This document shows, piece after piece, positions 38,467 through 46,247 of a DNA stretch of 64,000 nucleotides (the first letter of the stretch is position 1; each line of letters starts with the position of its first letter). The stretch is from NCBI RefSeq assembly GCF_003946555.1, contig NZ_RHOO01000011.1:1-64000 (forward strand), written 5' to 3'. The notes below the pieces were generated by a model, which saw only the letters and a list, made by a program, of their open reading frames with translations, did no database searches and had not been told where the DNA came from. A program made the position numbers and the translations under genes. Origin of the DNA: Companilactobacillus hulinensis (GTDB lineage Bacteria > Bacillota > Bacilli > Lactobacillales > Lactobacillaceae).

Positions 38467-39192
38467 ATGGCATATAAATATAAAGAAGTAGCAAACAAAT
38501 TAAGAGATCAAATTCGCTCTGGCAACTATGTTCCTGGAGAACTACTACCAGATCAAAATCAATTAGCAAAGGATTTTAGTACTACCAGAATAACTGTCCA
38601 TAAGGCAATTCAATTATTGGTTGTGGAAGGGATGGTTTATTCGAAGCGCGGTGCTGGTACCTTTGTTAGAAAAGATTATATTTCCGATGAAGATAGTACC
38701 AACTATGGTTCTGTCTCACCTATAGATAAGCCGTTAGGCGCAACATATACTAATCAAGGCAAAAAAGTTACCAGCAAAGTTCTTGAGTTATCCGCTCGTA
38801 TGCCCACAACTGAAGAAGCTGATAAATTAATTATTCAGCCAACTGATCCTGTATATGTTATTCGTCGCGTTCGTTATGTTAATAAAGAAATCTTTGCATA
38901 CGAAAACACTATCATGCCAACCAAAATAACTACCATTACTAAAGAAGTTCTACTGGGATCTGTTTACGCACATCTACAAGAAGAAGGACTTCATATCGAA
39001 GGATCTCATCGTGTTATTAGTGCCGAAAAGGCTACCCAGCTAGACGTCGACATCGGCATTGCTACAGAAGTCGATGAACCTATGATGGTTATAAATCAGT
39101 TAAGTTATTTGGATGACGGACAACCTTTTGAGATTTCTATCACACATTTTCCATATCAAAGAAGTCATATAACCGCCGATATAACGCTATAA
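38467..39192 (+). CDS. GntR-family (HutC subfamily) transcriptional regulator
   Basis: A regulator of 241 residues. It has an N-terminal winged helix (KYKEVANKLRDQIRSGNY.. to RITVHKAIQLLVVEGMVYSKRG.GTFV, residues 3-67) and a UTRA ligand-binding domain (about residues 95-235, ending QPFEISITHFPYQRSHI). HutC-type members sense phosphosugars, so it probably controls the divergent GH1-EIIC operon. GGGAGAAG precedes the ATG. An R3 element begins near the stop codon. Confidence 0.92.
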   Translation: MAYKYKEVANKLRDQIRSGNYVPGELLPDQNQLAKDFSTTRITVHKAIQLLVVEGMVYSKRGAGTFVRKDYISDEDSTNYGSVSPIDKPLGATYTNQGKKVTSKVLELSARMPTTEEADKLIIQPTDPVYVIRRVRYVNKEIFAYENTIMPTKITTITKEVLLGSVYAHLQEEGLHIEGSHRVISAEKATQLDVDIGIATEVDEPMMVINQLSYLDDGQPFEISITHFPYQRSHITADITL

Positions 39193-39200
39193 AAAAGGAA

Positions 39201-39312
39201 GTGTTACGAAACATGGTCAGCTTTCGAGTATTAAAACAAACAAGACTAGTAATCCGATTTTGGATTGCTAGTCTTGTTTGTTTTAAGCGGAAAAAGCTAT
39301 GTTTCGTTGCAC
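39201..39312 (+). repeat. R3 palindromic element, copy d (between convergent genes)
   Basis: Basal stem GTGTTACGAAACATGG pairs with CTATGTTTCGTTGCAC. The central hairpin is ACAAGACTAGTAATCC / GGATTGCTAGTCTTGT around GATTTT, followed by TTGTTTTAAG. It is almost identical, in the opposite orientation, to copy a at 3119-3223, which points to recent movement or strong conservation. Confidence 0.85.
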
Positions 39313-39360
39313 GTTTATGCTGCACGTTTATGCTGCACGTTTATGCTGCACGTTTAAGGT
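39309..39360 (+). repeat. Tandem 13-bp repeat, four units
   Basis: GCACGTTTATGCT occurs three times without change, then a fourth degenerate unit GCACGTTTAAGGT. The array starts exactly at the GCAC end of the R3 element, so it may have arisen by slippage at that boundary. Confidence 0.9.
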
Positions 39361-39393
39361 GAAAATAGTTATGTCACAGCACCTTTTGATTTC

Positions 39394-39882
39394 CTATACA
39401 AACGTTACAAAAGTACCATTCCAAATACTCTCGTAAAATTCGATCGTATTCTCGGCACTCATATAATCATTATCAAAAGTTGTCGTTGCATCATGTTTCA
39501 TATAGACCTTATAACCTAATCCATGGGCCATTTTAACGGTAGAATCACATCCATATTCCGTCTGTACTCCACAAACTTCAATAGTACTCAAATCATTTTC
39601 TTTGAGCATGCTATCTAGATTGGTCCGATAAAATGCATTGGGATGGTTTTTCTCAACAGTCATATCATCGTCGTGCTTATCCAATCCCACGGAAAACTGC
39701 CACAAGTCAGAATCTTTGATTAAGTCAGCACTATCATGCTGAACAAAAATAATCGGCAACTTTGCTGAGCGATAATCTTCAATTCTACTATTTATGTTTT
39801 TCAAAACTCCATCGTAGTTATAACCATACTTAAAAGCCGTCTGCATATCTAATACGAGTAGAACCTGTGCTAATTTTGGCAT
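39394..39882 (-). CDS. Cysteine hydrolase, isochorismatase family
   Basis: A 162-residue enzyme of the isochorismatase/nicotinamidase superfamily. The triad is visible: Asp12 in LLVLDMQTAF, the Lys in TVEKNHPNAF and the Cys in QTEYGCDST. The specific reaction is unknown; many lactobacillar members are annotated only by family. Spaced from neighbours on both sides, so it is transcribed alone. Confidence 0.88.
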   Translation of the reverse strand: MPKLAQVLLVLDMQTAFKYGYNYDGVLKNINSRIEDYRSAKLPIIFVQHDSADLIKDSDLWQFSVGLDKHDDDMTVEKNHPNAFYRTNLDSMLKENDLSTIEVCGVQTEYGCDSTVKMAHGLGYKVYMKHDATTTFDNDYMSAENTIEFYESIWNGTFVTFV

Positions 39883-39926
39883 AATCTTCCCCCTCCTATT
39901 ACTTGTCTTAATTAAAACACTTGGGC

Positions 39927-39974
39927 AAAAAAAATAAAGAAACTCCGGACAATTTCTGGATTTTCTTTATTTTA
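39927..39974. terminator. Terminator downstream of the 92-aa gene
   Basis: AAATAAAGAAACTCCGG..CTGGATTTTCTTTATTT hairpin with A- and T-runs. It ends the minus-strand gene at 39978 before the hydrolase gene. Confidence 0.8.
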
Positions 39975-39977
39975 TGA

Positions 39978-40256
39978 CTATAGTGCGTCTGCGAATGTTT
40001 TGGACTCAATAGCGTATTTGTAAGGATCAACTCGTGAATCGGTCAAAGCTTGTACCAAATCACGTTCGTTATAGTCAATCAGATGTTTTGTTTGTAAAGT
40101 CAAAGTATTTCTTACTCTATCGTGACTCCATTTACCCATTTCTTCCAATTCTGGATATTTAATAGGATTAAAGTTTGTTGGTTCGGAAAAGACTATCTTG
40201 ACCTCCAAAGAATCCACATATCTCTTAATACTTCTCATTACTTTGCCGTCTGTCAA
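39978..40256 (-). CDS. Small conserved-looking protein, 92 aa; paralogue at 44282
   Basis: Not recognised. It shares with the 84-aa product of 44282-44536 the order F-x-x-P-x-x-F-x-P-x-x-Y-P-x-L-x-x-M-G-x-W, then an Arg, then L-x-T-K, then Y-x-E-x-x-L-x-x-x-L-T, ending Y-x-I. It is short, soluble and has no signal peptide. The start is TTG at 40256 with GGGGAG upstream; an internal ATG six codons later is possible. The two related genes lie 4 kb apart on the same strand. Confidence 0.65.
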   Translation of the reverse strand: MTDGKVMRSIKRYVDSLEVKIVFSEPTNFNPIKYPELEEMGKWSHDRVRNTLTLQTKHLIDYNERDLVQALTDSRVDPYKYAIESKTFADAL

Positions 40257-40374
40257 AAAATCATCTCCCCAATAAGTTTAATCTATGCAAGCGGTTTCAT
40301 TCTCCACTACTAGAATAACACTTTGCCCATTGATTAAAAAGCCTATTGTGACAAAAATAACAAGTAATCTTAAA

Positions 40375-40797
40375 TTAATTAACTATAATATGGGGATTTT
40401 CGCTAAAGTCTTCTATTTTTCGTTCAACTTTGTCTCTTACTTCACGAAATACATTCATAACTTCTTCGTTACTACCAGTAGCCTGTGCAGGATCAGGAAG
40501 TCCCCAGTGTAAGTGTGTTACTCCTTTGGGAACCACTGGACATTTGTCTTTTGCATCTCCACAGAGAGTGATAACAAAATCACATTTGTTGAAATAATTT
40601 AGATCTATTAATTTAGAAGTGTTATGAGAAATATCAATTCCCTTTTCTGCCATAACTTCGACTGCCTTAGGATTCAACCCATGGACTTCAACTCCAGCAC
40701 TTTGTACTTCCCATCCTGGAAGATACTTTTTGGCAAAGCCTTCCGCCATTTGGGAACGACAAGAATTACCTGTACAAATAAAATAGATTTTTTTCAT
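40375..40797 (-). CDS. arsC: Arsenate reductase, thioredoxin-coupled (low-molecular-weight phosphatase fold)
   Basis: A 140-residue protein. The C-x5-R loop is ICTGNSCRS (Cys8, Arg14). The two further redox Cys of the thioredoxin-linked ArsC type are at 79 and 86 ([11 protein letters not shown]). It reduces arsenate to arsenite in the cytoplasm, using thioredoxin for recycling. The ATG at 40797 follows GAGGTTG. No arsR or arsB is adjacent, so it stands alone. A thioredoxin gene lies 1.7 kb away. A tyrosine-phosphatase role is less likely given the three Cys. Confidence 0.85.
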   Translation of the reverse strand: MKKIYFICTGNSCRSQMAEGFAKKYLPGWEVQSAGVEVHGLNPKAVEVMAEKGIDISHNTSKLIDLNYFNKCDFVITLCGDAKDKCPVVPKGVTHLHWGLPDPAQATGSNEEVMNVFREVRDKVERKIEDFSENPHIIVN

Positions 40798-40936
40798 AAT
40801 GCAACCTCGTTGTTTTTTAATTAGACAAATCATACACTGTTCAAGAATCTTTTAAAAGTAAATTATTACTTTACATTATTAAGTACTTATGATTACAATG
40901 TATCTATTCATAAAATGTGTTTTGTCGGAGAATATA

Positions 40937-41965
40937 ATGAAAATTTTTAAAAGAGTTATAATTGTTATTGTTTCAATCCTAGTAGTTATCGCTGCTGCAC
41001 TAGGATTCTATGTCTATCAAGGTAAAAAGGCCTTGGATTCTGTTGATTCCAATGACACTAGCGTTTCTAACAAGATAAATGAAGGCAAGCCTATTTCTAT
41101 CCTATTATTGGGTGCCGATACTGGAGCTGATGGTCGTATTGATCGTGGTAATTCCGATACAATGATGATCGTTACTCTGAACCCCAAAACTCACAAGTCA
41201 ATTATGTATTCCATTCCAAGAGATACAATGGCTGAAATCGTTGGAGCTGGCAAGAAGAAAAAAGACGTCCAAAAAATCAACGCTGCTTACAATATCGGTA
41301 AGTCCGAAATGGCAAAAAATACCGTCAGCAAGTTACTAGGTATTCCTGTTGATTACAGTGTTGCTATCAACATGGGAGCACTAAAAAAGACTGTTGATTT
41401 TGTCGGTGGAGTTACCGTCACGACCCCTATTAAAGTAAGTTATGACGGAATTACCACCCCTAAGGGAACTCACCACTTGAATGGTAAACAAGCACTTAGC
41501 TACGTCCGCATGCGTTACCAAGATCCGCGTGGTGACTACGGTCGACAAATTCGTCAACAACAAGTTCTCAAAGCTGTCGTGAAGAAACTTGAACAACCAA
41601 AATATTTGGTTAAACTTCCAAACTTGATTACAGAATTGGGTCCAGATGTAAATTCAGATTTAACTGATAAACAAATGGAAAGTTTCCCACTTAAATACCA
41701 CAGTGTTAGTGGCAATTTTAAGACTTACCAATTGCAAGGTCAGGGTGCATGGATAAACAAGAGTTCATATCAAATCCTATCTACAGACACATTACAGACA
41801 GCATCTGATATACTGCGTGACAATCTTGGATTAGATAAGAAGACTTTGAACAATACTGAAACTAAGCTGAACAAAATTAATTCTGCTTATTTCAAAGATC
41901 CTGATAATACTGATTACGATACTAATGGGCTTGATACTACCTATTACACTGATAATACGTACTAA
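40937..41965 (+). CDS. LytR-CpsA-Psr (LCP) family cell-wall polymer ligase
   Basis: A 342-residue membrane-anchored protein. One N-terminal helix (about residues 7-28) is followed by an extracellular LCP domain: ISILLLGADTGADG, then RGNSDTMMIVTLNPKTHKS, then SIPRDTMAEI, with late Arg residues (YVRMRYQDPRGDYGRQIRQQ). LCP enzymes attach teichoic acids or capsule to peptidoglycan. The ATG at 40937 follows GGAGA. A terminator lies directly behind. Monocistronic. Confidence 0.92.
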   Translation: MKIFKRVIIVIVSILVVIAAALGFYVYQGKKALDSVDSNDTSVSNKINEGKPISILLLGADTGADGRIDRGNSDTMMIVTLNPKTHKSIMYSIPRDTMAEIVGAGKKKKDVQKINAAYNIGKSEMAKNTVSKLLGIPVDYSVAINMGALKKTVDFVGGVTVTTPIKVSYDGITTPKGTHHLNGKQALSYVRMRYQDPRGDYGRQIRQQQVLKAVVKKLEQPKYLVKLPNLITELGPDVNSDLTDKQMESFPLKYHSVSGNFKTYQLQGQGAWINKSSYQILSTDTLQTASDILRDNLGLDKKTLNNTETKLNKINSAYFKDPDNTDYDTNGLDTTYYTDNTY

Positions 41966-42006
41966 AAAAGACAGATATTTGCTTAATTGCAAGTATCTGT
42001 CTTTTA
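41964..42006 (+). terminator. Terminator of the LCP gene
   Basis: AAAAGACAGATATTTGC..GCAAGTATCTGTCTTTT, a long stem beginning at the stop codon. Confidence 0.88.
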
Positions 42007-42032
42007 GTTTGCTGTGTTGCTTTTATTGACAC

Positions 42033-42200
42033 TTCCGGAAACAAGATATTTCATCTGCCATAGGACCGGCTCCAGCCAAGGTCTGGAGCCTCGACTTGAA
42101 GCTTTGCTTCGCAAATCTCCAAGCTCGTCCTGTGCTGTAAGAACGGCGTTGCCGTTCAACATCACCTTCACGGCTGATGAAACATCTTGTTTCCTACAGC
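42033..42200 (-). repeat. R1 palindromic element, copy h (left half of doublet 4)
   Basis: R1 in reverse orientation. Basal stem GGAAACAAGATATTTCATC pairs with GATGAAACATCTTGTTTCC. Hairpin C is GCTCCAG..CTGGAGC, hairpin B GAAGCTTTGCTTCGCAAATCTC and hairpin A contains AACGGCGTTGCCGTT. It lies between the LCP gene and trxA, which converge. Confidence 0.85.
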
Positions 42201-42312
42201 TTGGTTGGTTTTAAATAAATTTGGAATATAACCCATTCAGTAACTGTACATTAACAAAATAGTATTACCGACCTATATCTATTCCAAATTTACTATATAT
42301 CAACATCCAAAT

Positions 42313-42497
42313 AGTCGGAGGTTGAAAGTGAAGAAGCCAGCAGTGGTAGTGGTGTTAGTACGGTGTGATTTTCACCGTTCTTACAGCACAGGACGACTTT
42401 TGAAATTTGCGGGTTATGCAAAGTTCAAAATCGAGGCATCAGACCTTGGCTGAGGCCGGTCCCACTGCAGGCTTCATCGCTTTCAAACCGGAGACGA
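42313..42497 (+). repeat. R1 palindromic element, copy i (right half of doublet 4)
   Basis: R1 in forward orientation. Basal stem TGAAAGTGAAGAAGCC pairs with GGCTTCATCGCTTTCA; hairpin C is GCATCAG..CTGAGGC. The 112-bp spacer to copy h has its own inverted repeat, TAAATTTGGAATA (about 42216) and TATTCCAAATTTA (about 42280). Confidence 0.85.
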
Positions 42498-42502
42498 AAA
42501 AC

Positions 42503-42826
42503 CTACATATACTGAGCCAATGCCGCACGGAACTTCTCTTCTGGTTGATAGCCAACCATACGACCAACTACATTACCATCCTTCTTGATAATAAATGTAG
42601 GAATACCTTGAATACCAAAGTTGTTAGGTGTCTCTGGATTATGGTCAACATTCATTGATGTGAATTTGATTTTGTCACCCAATTCCTCATTTGATGATAA
42701 CTTCTCAAGAATAGGATTCATCATCTTACATGGAGGACACCAGTCGGCATTGAAATCTGTGATCACCAAGCCTGAATTCGTTTCATCGTTATAAGTTGCA
42801 TCGCTAATTTCTTTGATATTACTCAT
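42503..42826 (-). CDS. trxA: Thioredoxin family protein
   Basis: A 107-residue thioredoxin with active site WCPPC (Cys30 and Cys33), not the canonical WCGPC, a change that can raise redox potential. The cis-Pro is in QGIPTFI. The ATG at 42826 follows AAGGAGAG. It is divergent from a CsoR-family repressor, and both promoters hold the same TACCC-type palindrome, so the thioredoxin is probably induced by the signal the repressor senses. It may serve a particular stress rather than housekeeping. Confidence 0.92.
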   Translation of the reverse strand: MSNIKEISDATYNDETNSGLVITDFNADWCPPCKMMNPILEKLSSNEELGDKIKFTSMNVDHNPETPNNFGIQGIPTFIIKKDGNVVGRMVGYQPEEKFRAALAQYM

Positions 42827-42867
42827 ATTATTACTCTCCTTAAGAATCAAGTTTATCTTCAATTAAC

Positions 42868-42896
42868 AATATACCCCCTAGGGTAGAATTAATCAA
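42868..42896 (-). promoter_or_regulatory. trxA promoter with a CsoR-type operator
   Basis: On the minus strand TTGATT (-35, 42891-42896), 17 bp, TATATT (-10, 42868-42873). The palindrome TACCCCCTAGGGTA (42872-42885) covers most of the spacer. The TACCC..GGGTA form is typical of CsoR/CstR-family operators. Confidence 0.7.
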
Positions 42897-42940
42897 ACAT
42901 TCTGCTTCCTTTGCTTCCAAAAGAATTTTTAGCATATTAT

Positions 42941-42969
42941 TTGAAGTACACTACCCTACTAGGTATAAT
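42941..42969 (+). promoter_or_regulatory. csoR-type gene promoter with a matching operator
   Basis: TTGAAG (-35, 42941-42946), 17 bp, TATAAT (-10, 42964-42969). TACCCTACTAGGTA (42952-42965) lies in the spacer, as in the trxA promoter, so the regulator should repress itself. Confidence 0.7.
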
Positions 42970-43000
42970 TACATTAATAAATAATTACAGGAGGCAACAA

Positions 43001-43273
43001 ATGTCTCAAACTATCGAAGAAGAAGATGCTAGTAAAAAAATAACTAGTCAGATCAAACGTTCCCGAGGCCAACTAGACGGTATTCTACGTATGATGGACG
43101 AAGGGCGCTCTTGTGATGATGTTTTGGTTCAGCTATCAGCCGTTAAGTCTGGTGTCGATAAGGCTATGAAACTCGTCATTGCCCAAAATATCCGTAAAAA
43201 TGTTAATTGTGTTGATGAAAATGAGCTTAAAAATCTTCAAAGTTCACTAGATTTGATGCTGAAAACAAAATAA
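43001..43273 (+). CDS. CsoR/FrmR-family (DUF156) transcriptional repressor
   Basis: A 90-residue all-helical repressor. ITSQIKRSRGQLDGILRMMDEGRSCDDVL carries the family core with Cys38. The copper-binding C-x24-H-x3-C set of Cu-sensing CsoR is not complete: the His position is Asn (AQNIRK) and the second Cys is shifted (Cys70). A thiol- or persulfide-type sensor such as CstR is thus as likely as a copper sensor. The ATG at 43001 follows AGGAGG. It is divergent from trxA. An R3 element begins one base after the stop. Confidence 0.88.
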   Translation: MSQTIEEEDASKKITSQIKRSRGQLDGILRMMDEGRSCDDVLVQLSAVKSGVDKAMKLVIAQNIRKNVNCVDENELKNLQSSLDLMLKTK

Positions 43274-43378
43274 GAGTGTAACTTAATGCTAAACTTTTGC
43301 ATATTAAGTCAAATGGGGACTGTAATCCGTTTTTGGATTACAATCCCCATTTTGTTGAATCTAAAACATGATTATACA
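43274..43378 (+). repeat. R3 palindromic element, copy c (fills the gap between two stop codons)
   Basis: It begins GAGTGTAAC directly after TAA. It holds ATGGGGACTGTAATCC / GGATTACAATCCCCAT around GTTTTT and ends at the stop codon of the convergent rlmA-like gene. It probably serves as a terminator for both. Confidence 0.8.
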
Positions 43379-44212
43379 TCAAGCTTTACCAATCAAAATC
43401 TTTGAATCAACCGTAATTTGATCAATTCCAGTCCAATCAATGGCATCTGTATCTACATTAAATAGTAACGGCGTCATTTTAATGAAAGCATCGCGAACTT
43501 CTGGTGATACATGATAAGTCTGGGTAGCATTCACTTCATCTACAACATCAAAATGTTCTTCAAAGTATTCACGAACACGTTGGTTGGAATAACTGTCACT
43601 TCTAAGGAATTCACTTGCCTGCTTACGTAATTCAATTACATGATTTTCTCCAGGAATAACCTTGATCAGATATCCTTTATCTGTCAATATTCGATGAAAT
43701 TCATTGTAGTTGGCAGGTGAAAAAATATCCAAAATACAATCAATACTATTATCTTGAATTGGCAACTGAGCTAGATCCCCGACAAACCATTTAACCGCAT
43801 TCTCTTTGTCATTTTTAGCAGCCTGTTGGACAGAATCCTTAGAAATATCGAAGGCTAATAACTGCTTATTCAATGAATCATGAATCTCACGTGAATAATA
43901 TCCTTCTCCACAACCTGCATCTAGGATTGTCTCAATTGGCAATCCGGAAATGATTTCTGTCAACTTATTCAAAATGTGATCGTATAATCCGTCTTTCAAA
44001 ATCAGACCACGGTTTTCAAAGTTTGCCTTATCGTAATTCTTCTGTTGCTTCATGTTTAATAGAAAGTTTACATAACCAAATTTAGAAATATCAAAGTTAT
44101 GACCATTCTCACAAACCAAACTTGTGCCATTTAATACTAGTTTTTCACCACAGTTAGGACATTTGAAGAACTCCTGACTATTTGAGAATCTTTTTAATTT
44201 ATCTTTATTCAT
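43379..44212 (-). CDS. 23S rRNA (guanine-N1) methyltransferase, RlmA type
   Basis: A 277-residue SAM-dependent methyltransferase. The N-terminal zinc ribbon FKCPNCGEKL..VCENGHNFDISKFGYVN binds Zn through four ligands, the hallmark of RlmA(I)/RlmA(II). The SAM motif is TILDAGCGEGYYSREI. RlmA methylates a single guanine in helix 35 of 23S rRNA; the RlmA(II) type is linked to macrolide tolerance in Gram-positives. The ATG at 44212 is chosen, but the ribosome-binding site is weak. An upstream TTG at 44224 is possible. Confidence 0.88.
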   Translation of the reverse strand: MNKDKLKRFSNSQEFFKCPNCGEKLVLNGTSLVCENGHNFDISKFGYVNFLLNMKQQKNYDKANFENRGLILKDGLYDHILNKLTEIISGLPIETILDAGCGEGYYSREIHDSLNKQLLAFDISKDSVQQAAKNDKENAVKWFVGDLAQLPIQDNSIDCILDIFSPANYNEFHRILTDKGYLIKVIPGENHVIELRKQASEFLRSDSYSNQRVREYFEEHFDVVDEVNATQTYHVSPEVRDAFIKMTPLLFNVDTDAIDWTGIDQITVDSKILIGKA

Positions 44213-44257
44213 TTCATTTACCAAATTTCTTTTTGTCTACTAATAAGAATAGCATGT

Positions 44258-44292
44258 AAAAAAGGCGCTGAAAAATCAATTTCAGCGTCTTA
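44258..44292 (-). terminator. Terminator of the 84-aa gene
   Basis: AAGACGCTGAAA..TTTCAGCGCCTTTTTT on the minus strand. It overlaps the final codons and stop of the small gene. Confidence 0.8.
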
Positions 44293-44536
44293 TGTCATAT
44301 TCATTACTCTCAATGCCTGCATTAGTCAGTGTATCGATCAAAACATCTTCTTTGTAATTTGACGACTTAGTGGCTAACAACAAGCATGCTGTTCGTTCTT
44401 CATTACGATTCCATGTACCCATACGCATAAGTTGAGGATACATTCGTGGATCAAAGCTCATTGGAGAATGAAATTCCAATCGAATGATATGAACACCCCA
44501 GTAATCACGATAATATTTTTTCAATGTTTTAAACAC
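44282..44536 (-). CDS. Small conserved-looking protein, 84 aa; paralogue of the 92-aa protein at 39978
   Basis: Not recognised. The product shares the pattern F-x-x-P-x-x-F-x-P-x-x-Y-P-x-L-x-x-M-G-x-W with the other small protein. Then come an Arg, L-x-x-x-T-K and Y-x-E-x-x-L-x-x-x-L-T. It is soluble with no signal peptide. Preceded by AT-rich sequence with a modest GGTCGGATC ribosome-binding site and followed by a terminator, so it is monocistronic. The VIT gene next to it is not obviously linked. Confidence 0.65.
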   Translation of the reverse strand: MFKTLKKYYRDYWGVHIIRLEFHSPMSFDPRMYPQLMRMGTWNRNEERTACLLLATKSSNYKEDVLIDTLTNAGIESNEYDIRR

Positions 44537-44600
44537 TATGATCCGACCTTAATTGATATATTTATTTAATTATATCATCTAACAGATCATTTGCTCGAAA

Positions 44601-45302
44601 CTACAGCATCAAACCAACAGAATAGTGAATAATCATAGTAATAATACCAACAATAACATTTCTGATGATGGCTGTTTTGACTAGTCCATCACCTAACTTA
44701 GCGCTCAAGAACCCCGTCAGAGCAACCGACAATGTAACTGCGAGAATAGTTCCTGGCCATTGCAATGATACCGGCAAAAGCGTCATAGCTACAAGTGGGA
44801 AAATGCCACCTGATGCTGCGGCAACTAGTGATGAAAAGGCTGCATCCCAAGGGCTCATGTAGTGACCCAACTCCAAGTCATACTTAACTTTGACAACAGT
44901 ACCCAAAGCGTCCTTTTGCATTAATTCTTCAGCGATTTCTCTAGCGGTATCTTCGGTAACACCACGTTCAACGTAGAAATTAGCGACAGATTGTACCTCT
45001 CCAGCAAAATTAGTTTTGATCAATTCACGTTCTTTTTCAATAGCTGCTTTTTCGGTATCCTTTTGGGAGCTAACTGAAGCATATTCGCCAGAAGCCATTG
45101 AAAAAGCACATGCTAGAAGATCTGACAGACCAGCAATAAAGATCGTAAACTGGTTTGTTGTGGCAACAGCGACTGAGAATAGAACTCCGACAACTGTTAA
45201 AATTCCATCATTGGAACCTAGAACTCCGGCACGAAGTGTATTGGAACGTTCTGCCATTGTTTTCTTTTGTTTCTTTGCTTTTGGAACATTTATTGCCTTC
45301 AT
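44601..45302 (-). CDS. VIT/CCC1-family membrane transporter, copy 1
   Basis: A 233-residue protein with five helices, of the vacuolar iron transporter family (VIT1/CCC1/Nodulin-21), which moves Fe(II) or Mn(II) out of the cytoplasm. It carries LRAGVLGSNDGILTVVGVLF (helix 1) and MASGEYASVSSQKDTEKAAIEKE (metal-binding Glu-rich region). The ATG at 45302 is preferred over the GTG at 45314, which sits on the ribosome-binding site. It is 22 bp after the second VIT gene, on the same strand. Confidence 0.9.
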   Translation of the reverse strand: MKAINVPKAKKQKKTMAERSNTLRAGVLGSNDGILTVVGVLFSVAVATTNQFTIFIAGLSDLLACAFSMASGEYASVSSQKDTEKAAIEKERELIKTNFAGEVQSVANFYVERGVTEDTAREIAEELMQKDALGTVVKVKYDLELGHYMSPWDAAFSSLVAAASGGIFPLVAMTLLPVSLQWPGTILAVTLSVALTGFLSAKLGDGLVKTAIIRNVIVGIITMIIHYSVGLML

Positions 45303-45324
45303 CAAACTTGTCACATCCTTAGTC

Positions 45325-46017
45325 TTAGTGTGCGAATAGCGAACCTATCAAATAGGTCACAAGCATTGTTAATAATCCTGAAACAACGTTTCTAAAGACA
45401 GCCTTCAATCTATTGGCATTACCAAGTGCTGCGGCTGTATAACCAGTTATAGTCAAAGCGATAATAACGGCAATCACTGTCGCAATGATTTTGATATTTT
45501 CTGGGAAAAATGTAATTGATACTAATGGCAAAATCGATCCAGTTGGGAACGAAATCATTGATGCCATAGCGGCTGCGATCGCACTTGTGTGCTCTTTGGG
45601 ATTGAACCCAAATCTTTCACGCACAGCCACATCCAGCGGATCATCACTCATCATTTCTTTAGTAGCTTTCAACGATAGTTCAGAAGAAATGCCAGTCGCT
45701 TGATATTTATTCTTAATAAAATCAAACTCTCGATCATAATTACCATCGAGTGCCGCTGACTCCTTCTCAATAGCACGACGTTCACTGTCACGTTGGGTAC
45801 TTACTGAGACCCATTCACCCATTGCCATGGAAATAGTTCCGGCAAGCATTCCAGCTATACCGGCTAAGAAAATTGCATAATTACTACTCTTGGCCCCAGC
45901 AACACCGATAACTATACCAGCAACTGAAACGATTCCATCATTTGCGCCCATAACACTGGCACGCATAACATTGATCTTTTCAGCGAGACTTCTATTTTTC
46001 TTCTTGGCTTTTTGCAT
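45325..46017 (-). CDS. VIT/CCC1-family membrane transporter, copy 2
   Basis: A 230-residue paralogue of the next gene: MRASVMGANDGIVSVAGIVIG, then MAMGEWVSVSTQRDSERRAIEKE. The ATG at 46017 follows AGGGGCG by 6 nt; a longer frame begins far upstream but lacks a site. It is the first of the VIT pair and faces perR. A palindrome AATCATT..AATGATT sits 34 bp upstream of the start. The pair may form a heterodimer or export different metals. Confidence 0.9.
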   Translation of the reverse strand: MQKAKKKNRSLAEKINVMRASVMGANDGIVSVAGIVIGVAGAKSSNYAIFLAGIAGMLAGTISMAMGEWVSVSTQRDSERRAIEKESAALDGNYDREFDFIKNKYQATGISSELSLKATKEMMSDDPLDVAVRERFGFNPKEHTSAIAAAMASMISFPTGSILPLVSITFFPENIKIIATVIAVIIALTITGYTAAALGNANRLKAVFRNVVSGLLTMLVTYLIGSLFAH

Positions 46018-46050
46018 TTTTATCGCCCCTATCTCATAGTCCTTTGTTGT

Positions 46051-46074
46051 AATCATTTCTATATTGGAATGATT
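46051..46074. promoter_or_regulatory. Inverted repeat upstream of the VIT genes
   Basis: AATCATT, 10 bp, AATGATT in the leader of the VIT operon; possible Fur-family or other metal-regulator site. Confidence 0.4.
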
Positions 46075-46173
46075 CTCACTTACTAACGAATACATACTAA
46101 TACTTTTTTCTGAAAAAGTAAAACTATAACACACGCCCATCTTCGACTACATAAGTAAACATTAATTGATATT

Positions 46174-46206
46174 ATTACAATGCAAGTATTATAATTAGAT
46201 TGTAAT
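46174..46206. promoter_or_regulatory. PerR/Fur box in front of perR
   Basis: Three words of the ATTRYAAT type: ATTACAAT (46174), ATTATAAT (46188) and ATTGTAAT (46199). The last two form an inverted pair ATTATAAT-TAG-ATTGTAAT close to the Per box. They suit autoregulation of perR and perhaps control of the VIT pair. Confidence 0.6.
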
Positions 46207-46247
46207 GATTCCAAGTTAATAATAAGTAACAGAAAGGAAGATTGCTT

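Noticed and set aside
39309-39360. 13-bp tandem repeat as a plasmid iteron or replication origin
   Set aside because: Only four units, no replication gene nearby, and the array starts exactly at a repeat boundary.
40889-40936. Longer N-terminus for the LCP protein
   Set aside because: The extension has no ribosome-binding site, while GGAGA lies just before the ATG at 40937 and the following residues form a normal membrane anchor.
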